Origin: Enterobacter cloacae
GTDB lineage: Bacteria > Pseudomonadota > Gammaproteobacteria > Enterobacterales > Enterobacteriaceae
Reading direction: 5' to 3'
NCBI RefSeq assembly: GCF_013375935.1
Contig: NZ_CP056117.1
Location: 4,402,001-4,466,000 of the forward strand
Length of the DNA stretch: 64,000 nt
Shown one piece after another: positions 38,768-50,403 of the stretch; position 1 is the first letter of the stretch, and each line of letters opens with the position of its first letter. The position numbers and the translations under genes were made by a program. A model generated the notes under the pieces. It saw only the letters and a list, made by a program, of their open reading frames with translations, had not been told where the DNA came from and did no database searches.

Positions 38768-39933
38768 TATTTCCCCTCCACTGCGGCAACAACCTGCTGA
38801 GCTGCATCCGTCAGACTTTTCGCTGCAATAATATTCAGGCCGCTGTCAGCCAGTTTTTTCGCGCCGAGTTCAGCGTTGTTCCCTTCCAGACGAACCACTA
38901 CCGGAACGTTAACGCCCACTTCTTCTACCGCGCCGATGATACCGTCGGCGATCAGGTCGCAACGCACGATACCGCCGAAGATGTTAACCAGAACGGCTTT
39001 CACGTTGCTGTCAGAGAGAATGATTTTGAACGCTTCGGTTACGCGCTCTTTGGTTGCGCCACCGCCCACGTCGAGGAAGTTCGCCGGCTCACCGCCGTGC
39101 AGCTTAACGATGTCCATGGTACCCATTGCCAGGCCCGCGCCGTTAACCATGCAGCCGATGTTGCCGTCCAGCGCCACGTAGTTCAGTTCCCACTGTGCAG
39201 CCTGCGCTTCACGCGGATCTTCCTGAGACTGATCGCGCATTTCACGCAGATCGGACTGGCGGAACAGCGCGTTGCCGTCAGCGCCCAGCTTGCCGTCCAG
39301 GCAGATCAGATCGCCCTGGGTAGTGATCACCAGCGGGTTGATCTCGATCAGCGCCAGGTCGCGCTCCAGGAAGATGGTCGCCAGACCCATAAAGATCTTG
39401 GTGAACTGCTGAACCAGCTTGCCTTCCAGACCCAGCTTGAACGCCAGCTCGCGACCCTGGTAAGGCATTGGGCCGGCCAGCGGATCGATAGCGACTTTAT
39501 GGATCAGGTGCGGGGTCTCTTCCGCTACTTTTTCAATTTCCACGCCGCCTTCGGTAGACGCCATGAACACCACGCGACGGGAGCTACGGTCCACCACGGC
39601 GCCGAGGTACAGTTCTTTTGCGATGTCGGTCGCAGCTTCAACCAGGATCTGGTTAACCGGCTGGCCGTTCGCATCCGTCTGGTAAGTTACCAGACGCTTG
39701 CCGAGCCAATGTTCAGCAAAGGCACGGATCTCTTCTTTGCTCTTAACAACCTTCACACCGCCCGCTTTACCACGGCCACCAGCGTGAACCTGACATTTAA
39801 CTACCCACGGGCCGGAACCGATTTTAGATGCGGCTTCTTCTGCTTCACGCGGGGTAGTACAGGCATAACCCACCGGAGCCGGTAAGCCATACCGGGCAAA
39901 CAGCTGTTTGGCCTGATATTCATGTAAGTTCAT
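38767..39933 (-). CDS. sucC: Succinate-CoA ligase beta subunit SucC
   Basis: 388 residues as in E. coli. ATP-grasp domain in the N-terminal two thirds ('[20 protein letters not shown]' near 45, '[11 protein letters not shown]' near 197) and a C-terminal Rossmann-like domain with '[17 protein letters not shown]'. It is the nucleotide-binding subunit. It is separated from sucB by 95 bases holding a REP element. Confidence 0.97.
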   Translation of the reverse strand: MNLHEYQAKQLFARYGLPAPVGYACTTPREAEEAASKIGSGPWVVKCQVHAGGRGKAGGVKVVKSKEEIRAFAEHWLGKRLVTYQTDANGQPVNQILVEAATDIAKELYLGAVVDRSSRRVVFMASTEGGVEIEKVAEETPHLIHKVAIDPLAGPMPYQGRELAFKLGLEGKLVQQFTKIFMGLATIFLERDLALIEINPLVITTQGDLICLDGKLGADGNALFRQSDLREMRDQSQEDPREAQAAQWELNYVALDGNIGCMVNGAGLAMGTMDIVKLHGGEPANFLDVGGGATKERVTEAFKIILSDSNVKAVLVNIFGGIVRCDLIADGIIGAVEEVGVNVPVVVRLEGNNAELGAKKLADSGLNIIAAKSLTDAAQQVVAAVEGK

Positions 39934-39972
39934 GTGTTCTATCCATCCTTCAGGGTAATCGTTATCTTCAAA

Positions 39973-40007
39973 CCTGCAGGCCGGCGCAAGGCTTATCCGG
40001 CCTACAG
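39973..40007. repeat. REP element between sucB and sucC
   Basis: A palindromic unit whose core GCAAGGCTTATCCGGCCTAC matches the enterobacterial REP consensus (GCxTTATCxGGCCTAC). Likely a transcript-stabilising or attenuating hairpin inside the operon. Confidence 0.82.
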
Positions 40008-40028
40008 GGCAGGTGACGCTAAAAGGGA

Positions 40029-41255
40029 CTAGACGTCCAGCAGCAGACGCGTTGGATCTTCCAGCAGCTCTTTAATCGCTACCAGGAAGCCCACGGACTC
40101 GCGGCCGTCAATCAGGCGGTGATCGTAAGAGAGCGCCAGATACATCATTGGCAGGATCTCCACTTTACCGTCTACCGCCATAGGACGATCTTTAATGGCG
40201 TGCATACCCAGGATCGCGCTCTGCGGCGGGTTAATGATCGGGGTAGACATCAGCGAGCCGAACACGCCGCCGTTGGTAATGGTGAAGTTACCGCCGGTCA
40301 GGTCGTCTACGGTCAGCTTGCCGTCGCGGCCTTTCACGGCCAGCTCTTTGATTTTCTTCTCAATGTCAGCCATGCCCAGGGTATCCACATCACGCAGAAC
40401 CGGGGTCACCAGGCCGCGTGGGGTAGAAACCGCCATGCTGACGTCGAAGTAGTTGTGGTAAACCACGTCATCGCCATCGATAGACGCGTTCACTTCCGGG
40501 TAGCGTTTCAACGCTTCAACCACCGCTTTCACGTAGAAGGACATAAAGCCCAGACGGATACCGTGACGTTTTTCAAACGCGTCACCGTACTGCTTGCGCA
40601 GGTCCATGATTGGCTTCATGTTGACTTCGTTAAACGTGGTCAGCATCGCGGTAGAATTTTTCGCTTCCAGCAGACGCTCGGCCACGCGCTTGCGCAGGCG
40701 GGTCATCGGCACGCGTTTTTCGCTACGTGCGCCAAGCTGAGGCTGTGCCGCTGGTGCTGCAGCAGGCGCTTTCGCTTCTGCTTTCGCATCAGAAGGCGCT
40801 TTTGCCAGATGCTTGTCGATATCTTCACGCGTCAGACGGCCGCCTACGCCGGTGCCTTTAATGGCTGCCGGATCGAGGCTGTGCTCGGCCAGCAGGCGAC
40901 GGATCGCCGGGCTGAGCGCGTCGTTGCTTTGCTCTTCCAGAGAAGCCTGCTGGCGCTGGGCCGGCGTAGACGCCTTCTCTTCAGATTTGGCGCTGGACTC
41001 TTTGCCCGCGCTGTTGCCTTCACGCAGGCGACCCAGGATCTGGCGAGAGGTTACGGTCGTACCTTCATCTTCCAGGACCGCATCCAGAATGCCATCCGCT
41101 GAAGCCGGTACTTCCAGTACCACTTTGTCAGTTTCGATTTCTACCAGCACTTCGTCGCGGGTTACCGCGTCGCCTGGTTTTTTGTGCCAGGTGGCGACGG
41201 TTGCATCTGCTACGGACTCAGGCAGGTCGGGAACAAGAATATCTACGCTACTCAT
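40029..41255 (-). CDS. sucB: Dihydrolipoyl succinyltransferase SucB (2-oxoglutarate dehydrogenase E2)
   Basis: 408 residues. N-terminal lipoyl domain with Lys44 in '[18 protein letters not shown]', an Ala/Ser/Gln linker, the peripheral subunit-binding domain ('[20 protein letters not shown]', about 115-150), a second Ala/Lys linker, and the catalytic domain with '[16 protein letters not shown]' near the C-terminus. It forms the 24-mer core of the complex. 14 bases after sucA. Confidence 0.97.
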   Translation of the reverse strand: MSSVDILVPDLPESVADATVATWHKKPGDAVTRDEVLVEIETDKVVLEVPASADGILDAVLEDEGTTVTSRQILGRLREGNSAGKESSAKSEEKASTPAQRQQASLEEQSNDALSPAIRRLLAEHSLDPAAIKGTGVGGRLTREDIDKHLAKAPSDAKAEAKAPAAAPAAQPQLGARSEKRVPMTRLRKRVAERLLEAKNSTAMLTTFNEVNMKPIMDLRKQYGDAFEKRHGIRLGFMSFYVKAVVEALKRYPEVNASIDGDDVVYHNYFDVSMAVSTPRGLVTPVLRDVDTLGMADIEKKIKELAVKGRDGKLTVDDLTGGNFTITNGGVFGSLMSTPIINPPQSAILGMHAIKDRPMAVDGKVEILPMMYLALSYDHRLIDGRESVGFLVAIKELLEDPTRLLLDV

Positions 41256-41269
41256 TATGTATCCTTTAA

Positions 41270-44077
41270 TTAATCGACGTTCAGCGCGTCATTGACCAGA
41301 TCTTGTTGCTGCTTCTGGTGAACGGACATATACCCTACCGCCGGAGAGGCGGAGGCCGGGCGACCTGCATAACGCAGAGCAGACCCAAATGGAATCACTT
41401 CACGGAAATGATGCTGGCTGCAATACCATGCGCCCTGGTTGAGCGGCTCTTCCTGGCACCAGACAAAATCATGTACGTGAGCGTACTGTTTCAGCACTTC
41501 CTGCATCGCCTGATGCGGGAACGGATAAAGCTGTTCGATACGCACGATGGCGACATCTTTCTGATCGTTCTTACGGCGCTGTTCCAGCAGGTCGTAATAA
41601 ACCTTACCAGAACACATCACGACACGCTTAACGCCCTGCGGATCCAGTTCGTCAACTTCACCGATGGCCGGCAGGAAGGTGCCGTTTGCCAGCTCTTCCA
41701 GGCTGGAGACCGCCAGCGGATGGCGCAGCAGCGATTTCGGCGACATGACCACCAGCGGACGGCGCATACCGCGCAGCGCCTGACGACGCAGCATGTGGTA
41801 GACCTGAGCCGGGGTGGACGGCACGCAAACCTGCATGTTCTGTTCGGCGCAGAGCTGCAGATAACGTTCCAGACGCGCGGAGGAGTGCTCCGGCCCCTGC
41901 CCTTCATAACCGTGCGGCAGCAGCATCACCAGGCCACACATGCGGCCCCACTTCTGCTCACCGGAGGAGATGAACTGGTCGATAACCACCTGCGCACCGT
42001 TGGCGAAATCACCGAACTGCGCTTCCCAGATGGTCAGGGTGCGCGGCTCCGCGGTGGCGTAACCGTATTCGAACGCCAGTACCGCTTCCTCAGACAGCAC
42101 GGAGTCCCAGACCTTGAACTGGCCCTGACCGTTATGCACGTGCTGAAGCGGAGTATAGGTTGAACCGTTAGACTGGTTGTGAACCACCGCGTGACGGTGG
42201 AAGAAGGTGCCTCGGCCCGCATCTTCACCGGACAGACGAACCGGAATGCCTTCATCAACCAGCGTCGCATAAGCCAGCGTTTCCGCGCCGCCCCAGTCGA
42301 ACAGCTTCTCGCCCGCCGCCATCGCCTGGCGATCGCCATAGATTTTGGCCACGCGAGACTGCATCTCGATCGCTTCCGGCACGGTGCTGATGCGCTTAGC
42401 CAGCTCCTGCAGGCGCTTCATCTCTACCTTGTTCGGGTAGCTCTCGTCCCACTCGTGGTTGAGGTACGGCGACCAGGTGAAGGAGTGCATGTTCATTGGG
42501 CGCAGCTCTTTCACAACGCATTCACCCGCATCCAGCGCGTCGCGGTAGAGGTTGACCATCTCGGTCGCATCTTCCAGCGTCGCCACGTTTTCGCCTTCCA
42601 GCTTGTCAGCATAGATTTTACGCGGCGTCGGGTGTTTTTTGATTTTCTGATACATCAGAGGCTGGGTTGCACTTGGCTCATCCGCTTCGTTGTGGCCGTG
42701 GCGGCGATAGCAGAAGAGGTCAATGAACACATCACGCTTAAAGGTGTTACGGAAGTCCAGCGCCAGACGGGTAACAAAGGCAACGGCTTCCGGGTCATCC
42801 GCGTTAACGTGGAAGATTGGCGCCTGAACCATTTTACCGATGTCGGTGCAGTACGGGGTGGAGCGCGCATCCAGCGGGTTCGAGGTGGTGAAACCCACCT
42901 GGTTGTTGATCACGATGCGAACGGTACCGCCCACTTCATAACCACGCGCTTTCGACATGTTCAGGGTTTCCTGAACCACGCCCTGCCCTGTCACCGCCGC
43001 ATCGCCGTGAATGGTGATTGGCAGCACTTTATTGCTGCTCGGCTCGTCCAGACGATCCAGACGCGCGCGCACGGACCCGATTACCACCGGGCTGACGATT
43101 TCGAGGTGTGACGGGTTAAACGCCAGCGCCAGGTGAACCTGGCCGCCCTCGGTTTCGATATCCGACGAGAAGCCCATGTGGTGCTTCACGTCACCGGTGC
43201 CAAGGTGCTCTTTATGTTTACCCGCAAACTCGTCAAACAGATCCTGCGGTTTTTTACCCAGCACGTTAACCAGCACGTTCAGACGGCCACGGTGCGCCAT
43301 GCCCAGCACCACTTCGCGCGTGCCGCTCTTACCGGCATGACGAATCAGCTCTTTCAGCATCGGGACTAACGCATCGCCGCCTTCCAGTGAGAAGCGTTTC
43401 GCGCCCGGGAATTTTGCGCCCAGATAGCGCTCAAGGCCTTCGGCTGCGGTCAGTTCGCTCAGGAAACGTTTTTTCTCGTCTGCTGAGAAATTCGCGTGGC
43501 CCGCCACGGATTCGATACGCTGTTGGATCCAGCGTTTCTCTTCGGTGGAGGTAATGTGCATATATTCCGCGCCGATGGAGCCGCAGTAGGTTTGCTTGAG
43601 CGCATCAATCAGATCGCCCAGCTTCATCGTGTCTTTGCCGATGGCAAAAGAACCTACGTTAAAGCTTTCCTGGAAATCGGCCTCGGTCAGATCGTGATAG
43701 GCCGGATCGAGATCCGCCACACGTTCCTGCTGCCACAGTCCCAGCGGATCGAGATTCGCATGCTGGTGACCGCGGAAGCGATAAGCGTTGATAAGCTGCA
43801 GGACTTTAACCTGCTTCGCATTGGTGTCAGGGTCGGAAATCGCAGAAGAGTAACGTGAGGCATCCTTCGCCAGACGACGGAAATAATCACGTGTTTTGGA
43901 ATGGAATTGATCCGGTTTGACCCCTGTACCAGGCAACTGCTGGAACATGGAACGCCAGTTTGCGTCCACTGAGTCAGGATCGGTTAAGAAGTCTTCATAG
44001 AGCTGTTCTATCCAGCTCTGGTTAGAACCAGAGAGGTAAGAAGAGTCCAGCCAGGCTTTCATTGCGCCGTTCTGCAT
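41270..44077 (-). CDS. sucA: 2-oxoglutarate dehydrogenase E1 component SucA
   Basis: 935 residues (E. coli 933). Thiamine diphosphate enzyme with the N-terminal E2-binding segment '[20 protein letters not shown]', the '[20 protein letters not shown]' region near 260 and the ThDP/Mg site '[19 protein letters not shown]' near 380. It decarboxylates 2-oxoglutarate and passes the succinyl group to SucB. AAGGGA lies six bases before the ATG. Confidence 0.97.
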   Translation of the reverse strand: MQNGAMKAWLDSSYLSGSNQSWIEQLYEDFLTDPDSVDANWRSMFQQLPGTGVKPDQFHSKTRDYFRRLAKDASRYSSAISDPDTNAKQVKVLQLINAYRFRGHQHANLDPLGLWQQERVADLDPAYHDLTEADFQESFNVGSFAIGKDTMKLGDLIDALKQTYCGSIGAEYMHITSTEEKRWIQQRIESVAGHANFSADEKKRFLSELTAAEGLERYLGAKFPGAKRFSLEGGDALVPMLKELIRHAGKSGTREVVLGMAHRGRLNVLVNVLGKKPQDLFDEFAGKHKEHLGTGDVKHHMGFSSDIETEGGQVHLALAFNPSHLEIVSPVVIGSVRARLDRLDEPSSNKVLPITIHGDAAVTGQGVVQETLNMSKARGYEVGGTVRIVINNQVGFTTSNPLDARSTPYCTDIGKMVQAPIFHVNADDPEAVAFVTRLALDFRNTFKRDVFIDLFCYRRHGHNEADEPSATQPLMYQKIKKHPTPRKIYADKLEGENVATLEDATEMVNLYRDALDAGECVVKELRPMNMHSFTWSPYLNHEWDESYPNKVEMKRLQELAKRISTVPEAIEMQSRVAKIYGDRQAMAAGEKLFDWGGAETLAYATLVDEGIPVRLSGEDAGRGTFFHRHAVVHNQSNGSTYTPLQHVHNGQGQFKVWDSVLSEEAVLAFEYGYATAEPRTLTIWEAQFGDFANGAQVVIDQFISSGEQKWGRMCGLVMLLPHGYEGQGPEHSSARLERYLQLCAEQNMQVCVPSTPAQVYHMLRRQALRGMRRPLVVMSPKSLLRHPLAVSSLEELANGTFLPAIGEVDELDPQGVKRVVMCSGKVYYDLLEQRRKNDQKDVAIVRIEQLYPFPHQAMQEVLKQYAHVHDFVWCQEEPLNQGAWYCSQHHFREVIPFGSALRYAGRPASASPAVGYMSVHQKQQQDLVNDALNVD

Positions 44078-44214
44078 CGTGATCCCTTAAGCATTTTTAT
44101 GCTTACTTTCGCCGTAGAAACTACCACGCACAACACGTGTACGTGCCGGGGTTCACCTGCGAGCTCTTTTACTTTGGCCCGCGAAGGAACCTTTAGAAAC
44201 TGTCTTAAGGGTTT

Positions 44215-44324
44215 CCCCTCACCCCGACCCTCTCCCACAGGGAGAGGGGGAAGGTCGTCGGCAGTTTTTGAAGATTTCCTGCAATCTGTTCCCTCTCCCT
44301 TTGGGAGAGGGTTAGGGTGAGGGG
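44215..44324. repeat. REPIN-like inverted pair between sdhB and sucA
   Basis: The left arm CCCCTCACCCCGACCCTCTC (44215-44236) and the right arm (44303-44324) are inverted copies with 20 of 22 matches, each next to its own small hairpin (CTCTCCC-ACAG-GGGAGAG and CTCTCCC-TTTG-GGGAGAG). Two facing REP-type units with a 66-base middle make a REPIN-like element in the 269-base gap that splits sdhCDAB from sucABCD. Confidence 0.75.
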
Positions 44325-44346
44325 AACACCGCTCCCCTCTCACTAC

Positions 44347-45063
44347 TTACGCACTGCGCTGCAGCAGCATCGACTTAATATGGCCGATGGCGCGCGTCGG
44401 GTTCAGCCCCTTAGGACACACACTGACGCAGTTCATGATGCTATGGCAGCGGAATACGCTGAAAGCGTCACTTAGCCCTTCCAGGCGGTTATCGGTTTCG
44501 GTATCGCGGCTGTCGATCAGGAAGCGATAGGCAGCCAGCAGACCCGCAGGGCCGATAAACTTGTCCGGGTTCCACCAGAATGACGGACACGACGTTGAAC
44601 AACATGCACAGAGAATACACTCGTACAGCCCATCGAGTTTTTCACGCTGCTCGGGAGACTGTAAGTGCTCGCGAGCGGGTGGATTTTGCCCATTATTCAA
44701 TAAGTAAGGCTTAATCTTCTCATATTGTGCATAGAATTGCCCCATGTCCACCACCAAATCACGCACGACAGGCAGGCCTGGCAGAGGACGGATAACAATT
44801 TTCTGGCCTGGGCGGTTTAGCGCTGAAATTGGCGTGATGCAGGCCAGGCCATTTTTGCCGTTCATGTTCACACCGTCGGAGCCACACACCCCTTCACGGC
44901 AGGAGCGGCGGAACGACAGGGTAGGATCTTTTTCTTTCAGCTGGATTAAGGCATCCAGCAGCATCATGTCACGACCTTCTTCCGCTTCCAGGGTGTAGTC
45001 CTGCATACGCGGAGCGTCATCAACATCCGGGTTATAACGATAAACTGAGAATTCGAGTTTCAT
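44347..45063 (-). CDS. sdhB: Succinate dehydrogenase iron-sulfur subunit SdhB
   Basis: 238 residues as in E. coli. Cluster ligands visible: [2Fe-2S] in 'SCREGVCGSDGVNMNG' near 55-60 and 75, [4Fe-4S] in 'CILCACCSTSCPSFW' near 149-160, and [3Fe-4S] in 'FRCHSIMNCVSVCPKGLNP' near 205-216. It passes electrons from SdhA to ubiquinone at SdhCD. Confidence 0.97.
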   Translation of the reverse strand: MKLEFSVYRYNPDVDDAPRMQDYTLEAEEGRDMMLLDALIQLKEKDPTLSFRRSCREGVCGSDGVNMNGKNGLACITPISALNRPGQKIVIRPLPGLPVVRDLVVDMGQFYAQYEKIKPYLLNNGQNPPAREHLQSPEQREKLDGLYECILCACCSTSCPSFWWNPDKFIGPAGLLAAYRFLIDSRDTETDNRLEGLSDAFSVFRCHSIMNCVSVCPKGLNPTRAIGHIKSMLLQRSA

Positions 45064-45078
45064 TATCCTGTCTCCGCA

Positions 45079-46845
45079 TTAGTAAGTACGAATCTTCGGC
45101 GGGAACGCCGGACGCAGTTTCGGTTCCATGTTGACGCTACGACGCGTCATGGATTCCGACTCTGGCAGATACAGGGAATGGCACAGCCAGTTTTCGTCAT
45201 CACGATCCGGGAAGTCGAAGCGGCTATGCGCGCCGCGGCTTTCGGTACGGAAGTTAGCCGACATCGCGGTTGCGAACGCGGTTTCCATCAGGTTATCCAG
45301 CTCAAGGCACTCAACGCGCTGGGTGTTGAACTCGCTGGAGGTGTCGTCCAGACGGGCATTTTTCAGACGCTCGCGGATCGCTTTCAGCTGCTCCAGGCCT
45401 TTAGCCATGGCGTCACCTTCACGGAATACCGAGAAGTTGTGCTGCATGCATTCCTGCAGCGCTTTACGAATTTCCACCGGATCTTCGCCGTTACGGTTGC
45501 CATTCCAGCGGTTGAGACGCTCAAGAGAGGCATCAATTTCGTCGTCGGTCGCGTCACGCAGCGCGCCCTGCTCGGCGATGGATTCCTGCAGATGCAGACC
45601 CACCGCACGGCCAAACACCACCAGGTCCAGCAGGGAGTTGCCGCCCAGACGGTTTGCACCGTGAACGGATACGCAGGCAATTTCACCTACCGCGAACAGG
45701 CCAGGGATGACCACGTCTTCGCCCTGCTCGTTCACGGTCAGCGCCTGACCGGTCACTTTGGTCGGAATACCGCCCATCATGTAGTGGCAGGTTGGGATAA
45801 CCGGAATCGGCTCTTTTACCGGGTCGACGTGGGCGAAGGTACGGGACAGCTCCAGAATGCCCGGCAGGCGGGATTCCAGCACCTCTTTACCCAAGTGGTC
45901 GAGCTTCAGCTTCGCGTGCGGACCCCATGGGCCATCGCAGCCGCGGCCTTCGCGGATTTCGATCATGATGGAACGCGCCACCACGTCGCGACCCGCCAGG
46001 TCTTTCGCGTTCGGGGCATAACGCTCCATGAAGCGCTCGCCGTGTTTGTTCAGCAGGTAGCCGCCTTCACCGCGGCAGCCTTCCGTGACCAGCACGCCCG
46101 CACCGGCGATACCGGTTGGGTGGAACTGCCACATCTCCATATCCTGCACCGGCACGCCGGCGCGGATTGCCATACCCACGCCGTCACCGGTGTTGATGTG
46201 GGCGTTGGTGGTGGACTGGTAAATACGGCCCGCGCCGCCGGTCGCCAGTACGGTTGCGCGGGCTTTGAAGTAGACTACCTCGCCGGTTTCAATGCACAGT
46301 GCGGTACAGCCCACCACTGCGCCATCGGCGTTTTTCACCAGATCCAGCGCATACCACTCGGAGAAGATGGTGGTGTGGTTTTTCAGGTTCTGCTGATACA
46401 GCGTGTGCAGCAGCGCGTGACCGGTACGGTCAGCCGCCGCCGCGGTGCGTGCCGCCTGCTCGCCGCCGAAGTTTTTCGACTGGCCGCCAAACGGACGCTG
46501 ATAGATGGTGCCGTTTTCCAGACGGGAGAACGGCAGGCCCATGTGGTCCAGCTCCAGAATCGCTTCCGGGCCGGTTTTACACATGTATTCGATGGCATCC
46601 TGGTCGCCGATGTAATCGGAACCTTTTACCGTATCGTACATGTGCCATTCCCAGTTATCTTCATGGGAGTTACCCAGCGCAACGGTGATACCGCCCTGCG
46701 CGGACACAGTGTGGGAACGGGTCGGGAAGACTTTTGAGAGCAGCGCACAGGTCTGGCCGCTCTGGGAAATTTGCAGTGCGGCGCGCATACCTGCGCCACC
46801 CGCACCAATCACAACAGCATCAAATTCTCTGACTGGCAGTTTCAT
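45079..46845 (-). CDS. sdhA: Succinate dehydrogenase flavoprotein subunit SdhA
   Basis: 588 residues as in E. coli. FAD-binding '[16 protein letters not shown]' (10-25), covalent FAD at His45 in '[11 protein letters not shown]', '[20 protein letters not shown]' near 240, and the catalytic Arg in '[15 protein letters not shown]' near 286. ATG 46845 shares one base with the sdhD stop; the in-frame codon at 46857 is rejected. Confidence 0.97.
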   Translation of the reverse strand: MKLPVREFDAVVIGAGGAGMRAALQISQSGQTCALLSKVFPTRSHTVSAQGGITVALGNSHEDNWEWHMYDTVKGSDYIGDQDAIEYMCKTGPEAILELDHMGLPFSRLENGTIYQRPFGGQSKNFGGEQAARTAAAADRTGHALLHTLYQQNLKNHTTIFSEWYALDLVKNADGAVVGCTALCIETGEVVYFKARATVLATGGAGRIYQSTTNAHINTGDGVGMAIRAGVPVQDMEMWQFHPTGIAGAGVLVTEGCRGEGGYLLNKHGERFMERYAPNAKDLAGRDVVARSIMIEIREGRGCDGPWGPHAKLKLDHLGKEVLESRLPGILELSRTFAHVDPVKEPIPVIPTCHYMMGGIPTKVTGQALTVNEQGEDVVIPGLFAVGEIACVSVHGANRLGGNSLLDLVVFGRAVGLHLQESIAEQGALRDATDDEIDASLERLNRWNGNRNGEDPVEIRKALQECMQHNFSVFREGDAMAKGLEQLKAIRERLKNARLDDTSSEFNTQRVECLELDNLMETAFATAMSANFRTESRGAHSRFDFPDRDDENWLCHSLYLPESESMTRRSVNMEPKLRPAFPPKIRTY

Positions 46846-47192
46846 TACACACCCCACACCACAACAAATCCATAAATGACGTAAACCACCAAAGCAACAA
46901 CAATAACAAGCTGAAGCGGAAGGCGAATCGCCAGCGGTTTAACGTAATCGGTCAACACCTGCCACATGCCAATCCAGGCATGAATAAGGATGGAGAACAG
47001 CGCCAGCAGGGTGAACACTTTGGTGAAGGCCGATCCGAAGAAACCACTCCAGATTTCCCACGTCAGCGTCCCGCTGGTCGCGAAGAAACCGATCATATAG
47101 ATGATGTAAAGCGTGAGGACGATCGCGGTAGCGCGGACCAGAATGAAGTCATGTACGCCGTTGCGTCCTAATGCGGAGGCGTTGCTTACCAT
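46845..47192 (-). CDS. sdhD: Succinate dehydrogenase membrane anchor SdhD
   Basis: 115 residues as in E. coli. Three membrane helices; heme b ligand His71 in '[18 protein letters not shown]' and the quinone-site Tyr83 are both present. It starts inside sdhC (seven-base overlap) and is coupled to sdhA by a one-base overlap. Confidence 0.97.
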   Translation of the reverse strand: MVSNASALGRNGVHDFILVRATAIVLTLYIIYMIGFFATSGTLTWEIWSGFFGSAFTKVFTLLALFSILIHAWIGMWQVLTDYVKPLAIRLPLQLVIVVALVVYVIYGFVVVWGV

Positions 47193-47575
47193 ACGAGAAC
47201 TCCTGCGAGAAGTGAAAGCACGACAGTGATCGCAAATGAAATGTTAGCGGTACGTTTTCCAGCCTCGAACGTCTCTTCCAGATAGCCAAAGTCCATCAGC
47301 ATATGGCGAACGCCGCCAACAACGTGATAGGCCAGCGCGGTGAGAATGCCCCACATGATGAATTTCACGAAGAAGCTGTTCATGATGGCTGAGGCCTGGA
47401 GGAATCCTTCAGGGGATGAGAGGCTGGTTCCCAGTAACCACAGCAAAATACCGACCGCCACAAACGTAATCACACCTGAAACACGGTGCAGAATGGACGC
47501 TATTGCTGTTACAGGGAATCGGATCGTTTTGAGATCCAGATTGACAGGTCTTTGTTTTTTCACATTTCTTATCAT
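47186..47575 (-). CDS. sdhC: Succinate dehydrogenase cytochrome b556 subunit SdhC
   Basis: 129 residues as in E. coli. Three membrane helices; heme ligand His84 in '[16 protein letters not shown]' and quinone-site residues Ser27 and Arg31 in '[10 protein letters not shown]' are present. The frame is open 36 codons further upstream, but ATG 47575 is the family start. First gene of sdhCDAB-sucABCD. Confidence 0.96.
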   Translation of the reverse strand: MIRNVKKQRPVNLDLKTIRFPVTAIASILHRVSGVITFVAVGILLWLLGTSLSSPEGFLQASAIMNSFFVKFIMWGILTALAYHVVGGVRHMLMDFGYLEETFEAGKRTANISFAITVVLSLLAGVLVW

Positions 47576-47816
47576 GAATAACGCCCACATGCTGTTCTTA
47601 TTGTTTCCTTCCTCCGGACTGCGATGCGGGTCAGACAGCGTTCCTTTTCTATAACTGCGCGTCATGCAAAACATTGCTTCCAAATGCTAAAACGACACGT
47701 TACAACGCTGGGTGGCTCGGGATTGCAGGGTGTTCCGGAGACCTGGCGGCAGTATAGGCCGTTCACAAAATCATTACAATTAACCTACATACAGTTTGTT
47801 GGGTTTTCTCTGGAAC

Positions 47817-47832
47817 AGTGATCGGGGTCACG
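47817..47832. promoter_or_regulatory. CRP site between sdhC and gltA
   Basis: AGTGATCGGGGTCACG matches TGTGA-N6-TCACA at 8 of 10 positions, with both inner half-sites intact. CRP controls both sdhC and gltA in E. coli. Confidence 0.6.
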
Positions 47833-47913
47833 ATAACAACATCTTTTTAATTTTTAATCATCTGATTTGACAAATGTTAAACAATATTGTTACAAACGTC
47901 ATTAGAAAAGGCA

Positions 47914-47919
47914 TATAAT
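47914..47919 (+). promoter_or_regulatory. gltA -10 element
   Basis: TATAAT, with TTACAA 18 bases upstream as a weak -35. It implies a long (about 300-base) gltA leader, as in E. coli. Confidence 0.6.
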
Positions 47920-48229
47920 GCGCAAAAGTTATGAGGTCTTACTTTCACCTGACAAATAGTTATGTAACAGTGTGACGGTATTGACCGAAGTTATCAGGAC
48001 AGTTATTAGTGATATACAGGTTTGAATAATTCGGACTGCAAAAACGCTGATTTGCTGTTGTTTCACTGATATTTCATTCGTTTACCTGCAAGGCGCCATA
48101 GCTCTGTACCCTGGTTTCTCCTCGTGAGCTGAGCGGTAAGCCAAATAACAATCTGGTAACGGTGATTAACAGCTGAATGCAAATCCGGTGAAAAGCAGTC
48201 TTAAGCATAAGGCGCTAAGGAGACCGTAA

Positions 48230-49513
48230 ATGGCTGATACAAAGGCAAAACTCACCCTAAATGGTGATGATGCTATTGAACTGGATGTGCTAAAAGGCAC
48301 GCTCGGTCAGGATGTTATTGATATCCGTACGCTGGGTTCTAAAGGGGTATTCACCTTTGACCCTGGATTCACCTCCACCGCATCTTGCGAATCCAAAATC
48401 ACCTACATTGACGGTGACGAAGGTATCCTGCTCCATCGCGGCTTCCCCATCGATCAGTTAGCCACCGAATCCAACTATCTGGAAGTGTGCTACATCCTGC
48501 TGAACGGCGAAAAACCGACCCAGGCTGAATACGATGAATTCAAAACCACCGTGACCCGTCACACCATGATCCATGAGCAGATTACCCGTCTGTTCCATGC
48601 GTTTCGTCGTGACTCTCACCCGATGGCGGTCATGTGCGGTATTACCGGTGCGCTGGCGGCGTTCTACCACGATTCTCTGGACGTGAATAACCCGCGTCAT
48701 CGTGATATCGCGGCGTTCCGTCTGCTGTCCAAAATGCCTACCATGGCGGCGATGTGCTACAAATACTCCATCGGCCAGCCGTTTGTTTATCCGCGTAACG
48801 ACCTCTCCTACGCCGGTAACTTCCTGCGCATGATGTTCTCCACGCCGTGCGAAGAGTACGAAGTGAATCCGGTGCTGGAACGCGCAATGGACCGTATTCT
48901 GATCCTGCACGCTGACCACGAACAGAACGCGTCCACCTCTACCGTCCGTACCGCTGGCTCTTCAGGCGCGAACCCGTTCGCCTGTATTGCGGCGGGTATC
49001 GCCTCCCTGTGGGGACCGGCGCACGGCGGCGCGAACGAAGCGGCGCTGAAGATGCTGGAAGAGATCAGCTCCGTTGAGCACATTCCGGAATTCGTGCGTC
49101 GCGCGAAAGACAAGAATGACTCCTTCCGCCTGATGGGCTTTGGTCACCGCGTTTACAAAAACTACGACCCACGCGCAACCGTCATGCGCGAGACCTGCCA
49201 CGAAGTGCTGAAAGAGCTGGGCACCAAAGATGACCTGCTGGAAGTGGCGATGGAGCTGGAGCACATCGCGCTGAACGACCCGTACTTCATCGAGAAGAAA
49301 CTCTACCCGAACGTCGATTTCTACTCCGGTATCATTCTGAAAGCGATGGGCATTCCGTCCTCCATGTTCACCGTGATCTTCGCTATGGCACGTACCGTAG
49401 GCTGGATTGCGCACTGGAACGAAATGCACAGCGAAGGCATGAAAATCGCCCGTCCTCGTCAGCTGTATACCGGCTACGAGCAGCGCGACTTCAAGTCTGA
49501 TATTAAGCGCTAA
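48230..49513 (+). CDS. gltA: Type II citrate synthase GltA
   Basis: 427 residues as in E. coli. It condenses oxaloacetate and acetyl-CoA, and type II enzymes are NADH-inhibited hexamers. Catalytic residues: His264 in '[15 protein letters not shown]', His305 in '[15 protein letters not shown]' and Asp362 in '[11 protein letters not shown]'. AAGGAG lies seven bases upstream. It is divergent from sdhCDAB and convergent with nei. Confidence 0.97.
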   Translation: MADTKAKLTLNGDDAIELDVLKGTLGQDVIDIRTLGSKGVFTFDPGFTSTASCESKITYIDGDEGILLHRGFPIDQLATESNYLEVCYILLNGEKPTQAEYDEFKTTVTRHTMIHEQITRLFHAFRRDSHPMAVMCGITGALAAFYHDSLDVNNPRHRDIAAFRLLSKMPTMAAMCYKYSIGQPFVYPRNDLSYAGNFLRMMFSTPCEEYEVNPVLERAMDRILILHADHEQNASTSTVRTAGSSGANPFACIAAGIASLWGPAHGGANEAALKMLEEISSVEHIPEFVRRAKDKNDSFRLMGFGHRVYKNYDPRATVMRETCHEVLKELGTKDDLLEVAMELEHIALNDPYFIEKKLYPNVDFYSGIILKAMGIPSSMFTVIFAMARTVGWIAHWNEMHSEGMKIARPRQLYTGYEQRDFKSDIKR

Positions 49514-49522
49514 CAGAAGCTG

Positions 49523-49553
49523 GGTAAGGCCCTCTCCCACAGGGTGAGGGTGA
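49523..49553. repeat. Partial copy of the CCCTCTCCC repeat after gltA
   Basis: GGCCCTCTCCCACAGGGTGA is one degenerate half of the repeat seen as an inverted pair at 44215-44324. It lies between the gltA stop and its terminator. Confidence 0.55.
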
Positions 49554-49561
49554 AAACATTA

Positions 49562-49589
49562 AAAACGGTAACTTACGGGTTACCGTTTT
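49562..49589. terminator. Bidirectional terminator between gltA and nei
   Basis: An 11-bp perfect stem, AAAACGGTAAC / GTTACCGTTTT, with a six-base loop. A and T runs on its two sides serve both convergent genes. Confidence 0.87.
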
Positions 49590-49593
49590 ACTT

Positions 49594-50385
49594 TTATCTC
49601 TGGCAGTGCGGGCACCAGTAAAAGGGCCTCGACGAGAGCATCATCCTGTCGATAATCCCGCCGCATCGCTCACACTTTTTTCCCGCCCGATGAAACACCT
49701 TAAAGCGGAACTGCGCCCCGTGATGCCTGTTCTCATCCACCACGCCGCGCGTGCTGTAGGATAAGCGCGGAATATCGAGCAGCGCGTGGGACAGCGCGTC
49801 CAGCTGTTCATCGCTCAGCTGAGAGGCTTTACGCTGCGGCGCAAGCCCCACGCTCCAGAGGATTTCCACCCGCAGATAGTTGCCTAACCCGGCCAGGAAC
49901 GCCTGGTCGAGCAGCAGCCCGGAAAATTGCCGGTTGCGGAACTTAGGGGATAACAGCCGGGCTTTAACGTCGCTCGCCGTCAGGCGCATGTCCAGCACGT
50001 CCGGCCCGACCCGCTGCAGGAACGGGTGCGTCAGCAGCTGCTCCGGCGTTAACATTTCGATATCCGACGCGCTGTAAAGCAGGATTGCTTTATCCGCCGT
50101 TTGCAGCCTGACGCGCAGCACGCGGGTGGTTTGCGGCTGCTCGTCTGCCTCCACCACGCGCCAGACGCCGTAAAGCTGATTGTGGCTGTATAACGTCAGG
50201 TTATGGGAAAAGTGGGTCAGCAACGCTTTACCGCGCGTTTCAATATGGGTCACCGTCTGCCCCACCAGCTGTGATTCGTACGGCTTCAGTTGAGGAAAGG
50301 CAAACCAGGCTTTTGTCAGGATTTTGCCCTTTATCGCCGCCTCCAGGCTATCCGCCGCGCGGCGGATCTCCGGACCTTCTGGCAT
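49594..50385 (-). CDS. nei: Endonuclease VIII Nei
   Basis: 263 residues as in E. coli. DNA glycosylase/AP lyase for oxidised pyrimidines: the N-terminus '[12 protein letters not shown]' gives the catalytic Pro2 and Glu3 after Met removal, and a C-terminal zinc finger is formed by 'CERCGGII' and 'WCPHCQR'. It follows pxpA by 18 bases, as the last gene of ybgI-pxpBCA-nei. Confidence 0.96.
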   Translation of the reverse strand: MPEGPEIRRAADSLEAAIKGKILTKAWFAFPQLKPYESQLVGQTVTHIETRGKALLTHFSHNLTLYSHNQLYGVWRVVEADEQPQTTRVLRVRLQTADKAILLYSASDIEMLTPEQLLTHPFLQRVGPDVLDMRLTASDVKARLLSPKFRNRQFSGLLLDQAFLAGLGNYLRVEILWSVGLAPQRKASQLSDEQLDALSHALLDIPRLSYSTRGVVDENRHHGAQFRFKVFHRAGKKCERCGGIIDRMMLSSRPFYWCPHCQR

Positions 50386-50403
50386 AGTATTGTCCTTACA
50401 TGA

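Larger units (their letters stand above)
47576..48229. other. Divergent sdhC/gltA control region
   Basis: 654 bases without a gene. It contains a CRP-like site (47817-47832), an A/T-rich stretch with several TGTTA/TAACA runs (about 47840-47900) suited to ArcA, a good -10 for gltA, and a gltA leader of about 300 bases. No small ORF with a convincing ribosome site was found. Confidence 0.65.

Noticed and set aside
44059-44343. A leftward ORF starting with the typical 'SPHPNPLPKGEG' peptide
   Set aside because: This peptide is the usual translation of the CCCTCTCCC repeat element; the frame spans the REPIN-like sequence and has no ribosome site.
45178-46737. A 519-codon rightward ORF opposite sdhA
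   Set aside because: A long antisense frame caused by codon bias in a highly conserved GC-rich gene; sdhA on the other strand is certain.
47576-47683. 36-codon N-terminal extension of sdhC
   Set aside because: Falls in the leader and ribosome-site region; the family protein starts [10 protein letters not shown] at 47575.
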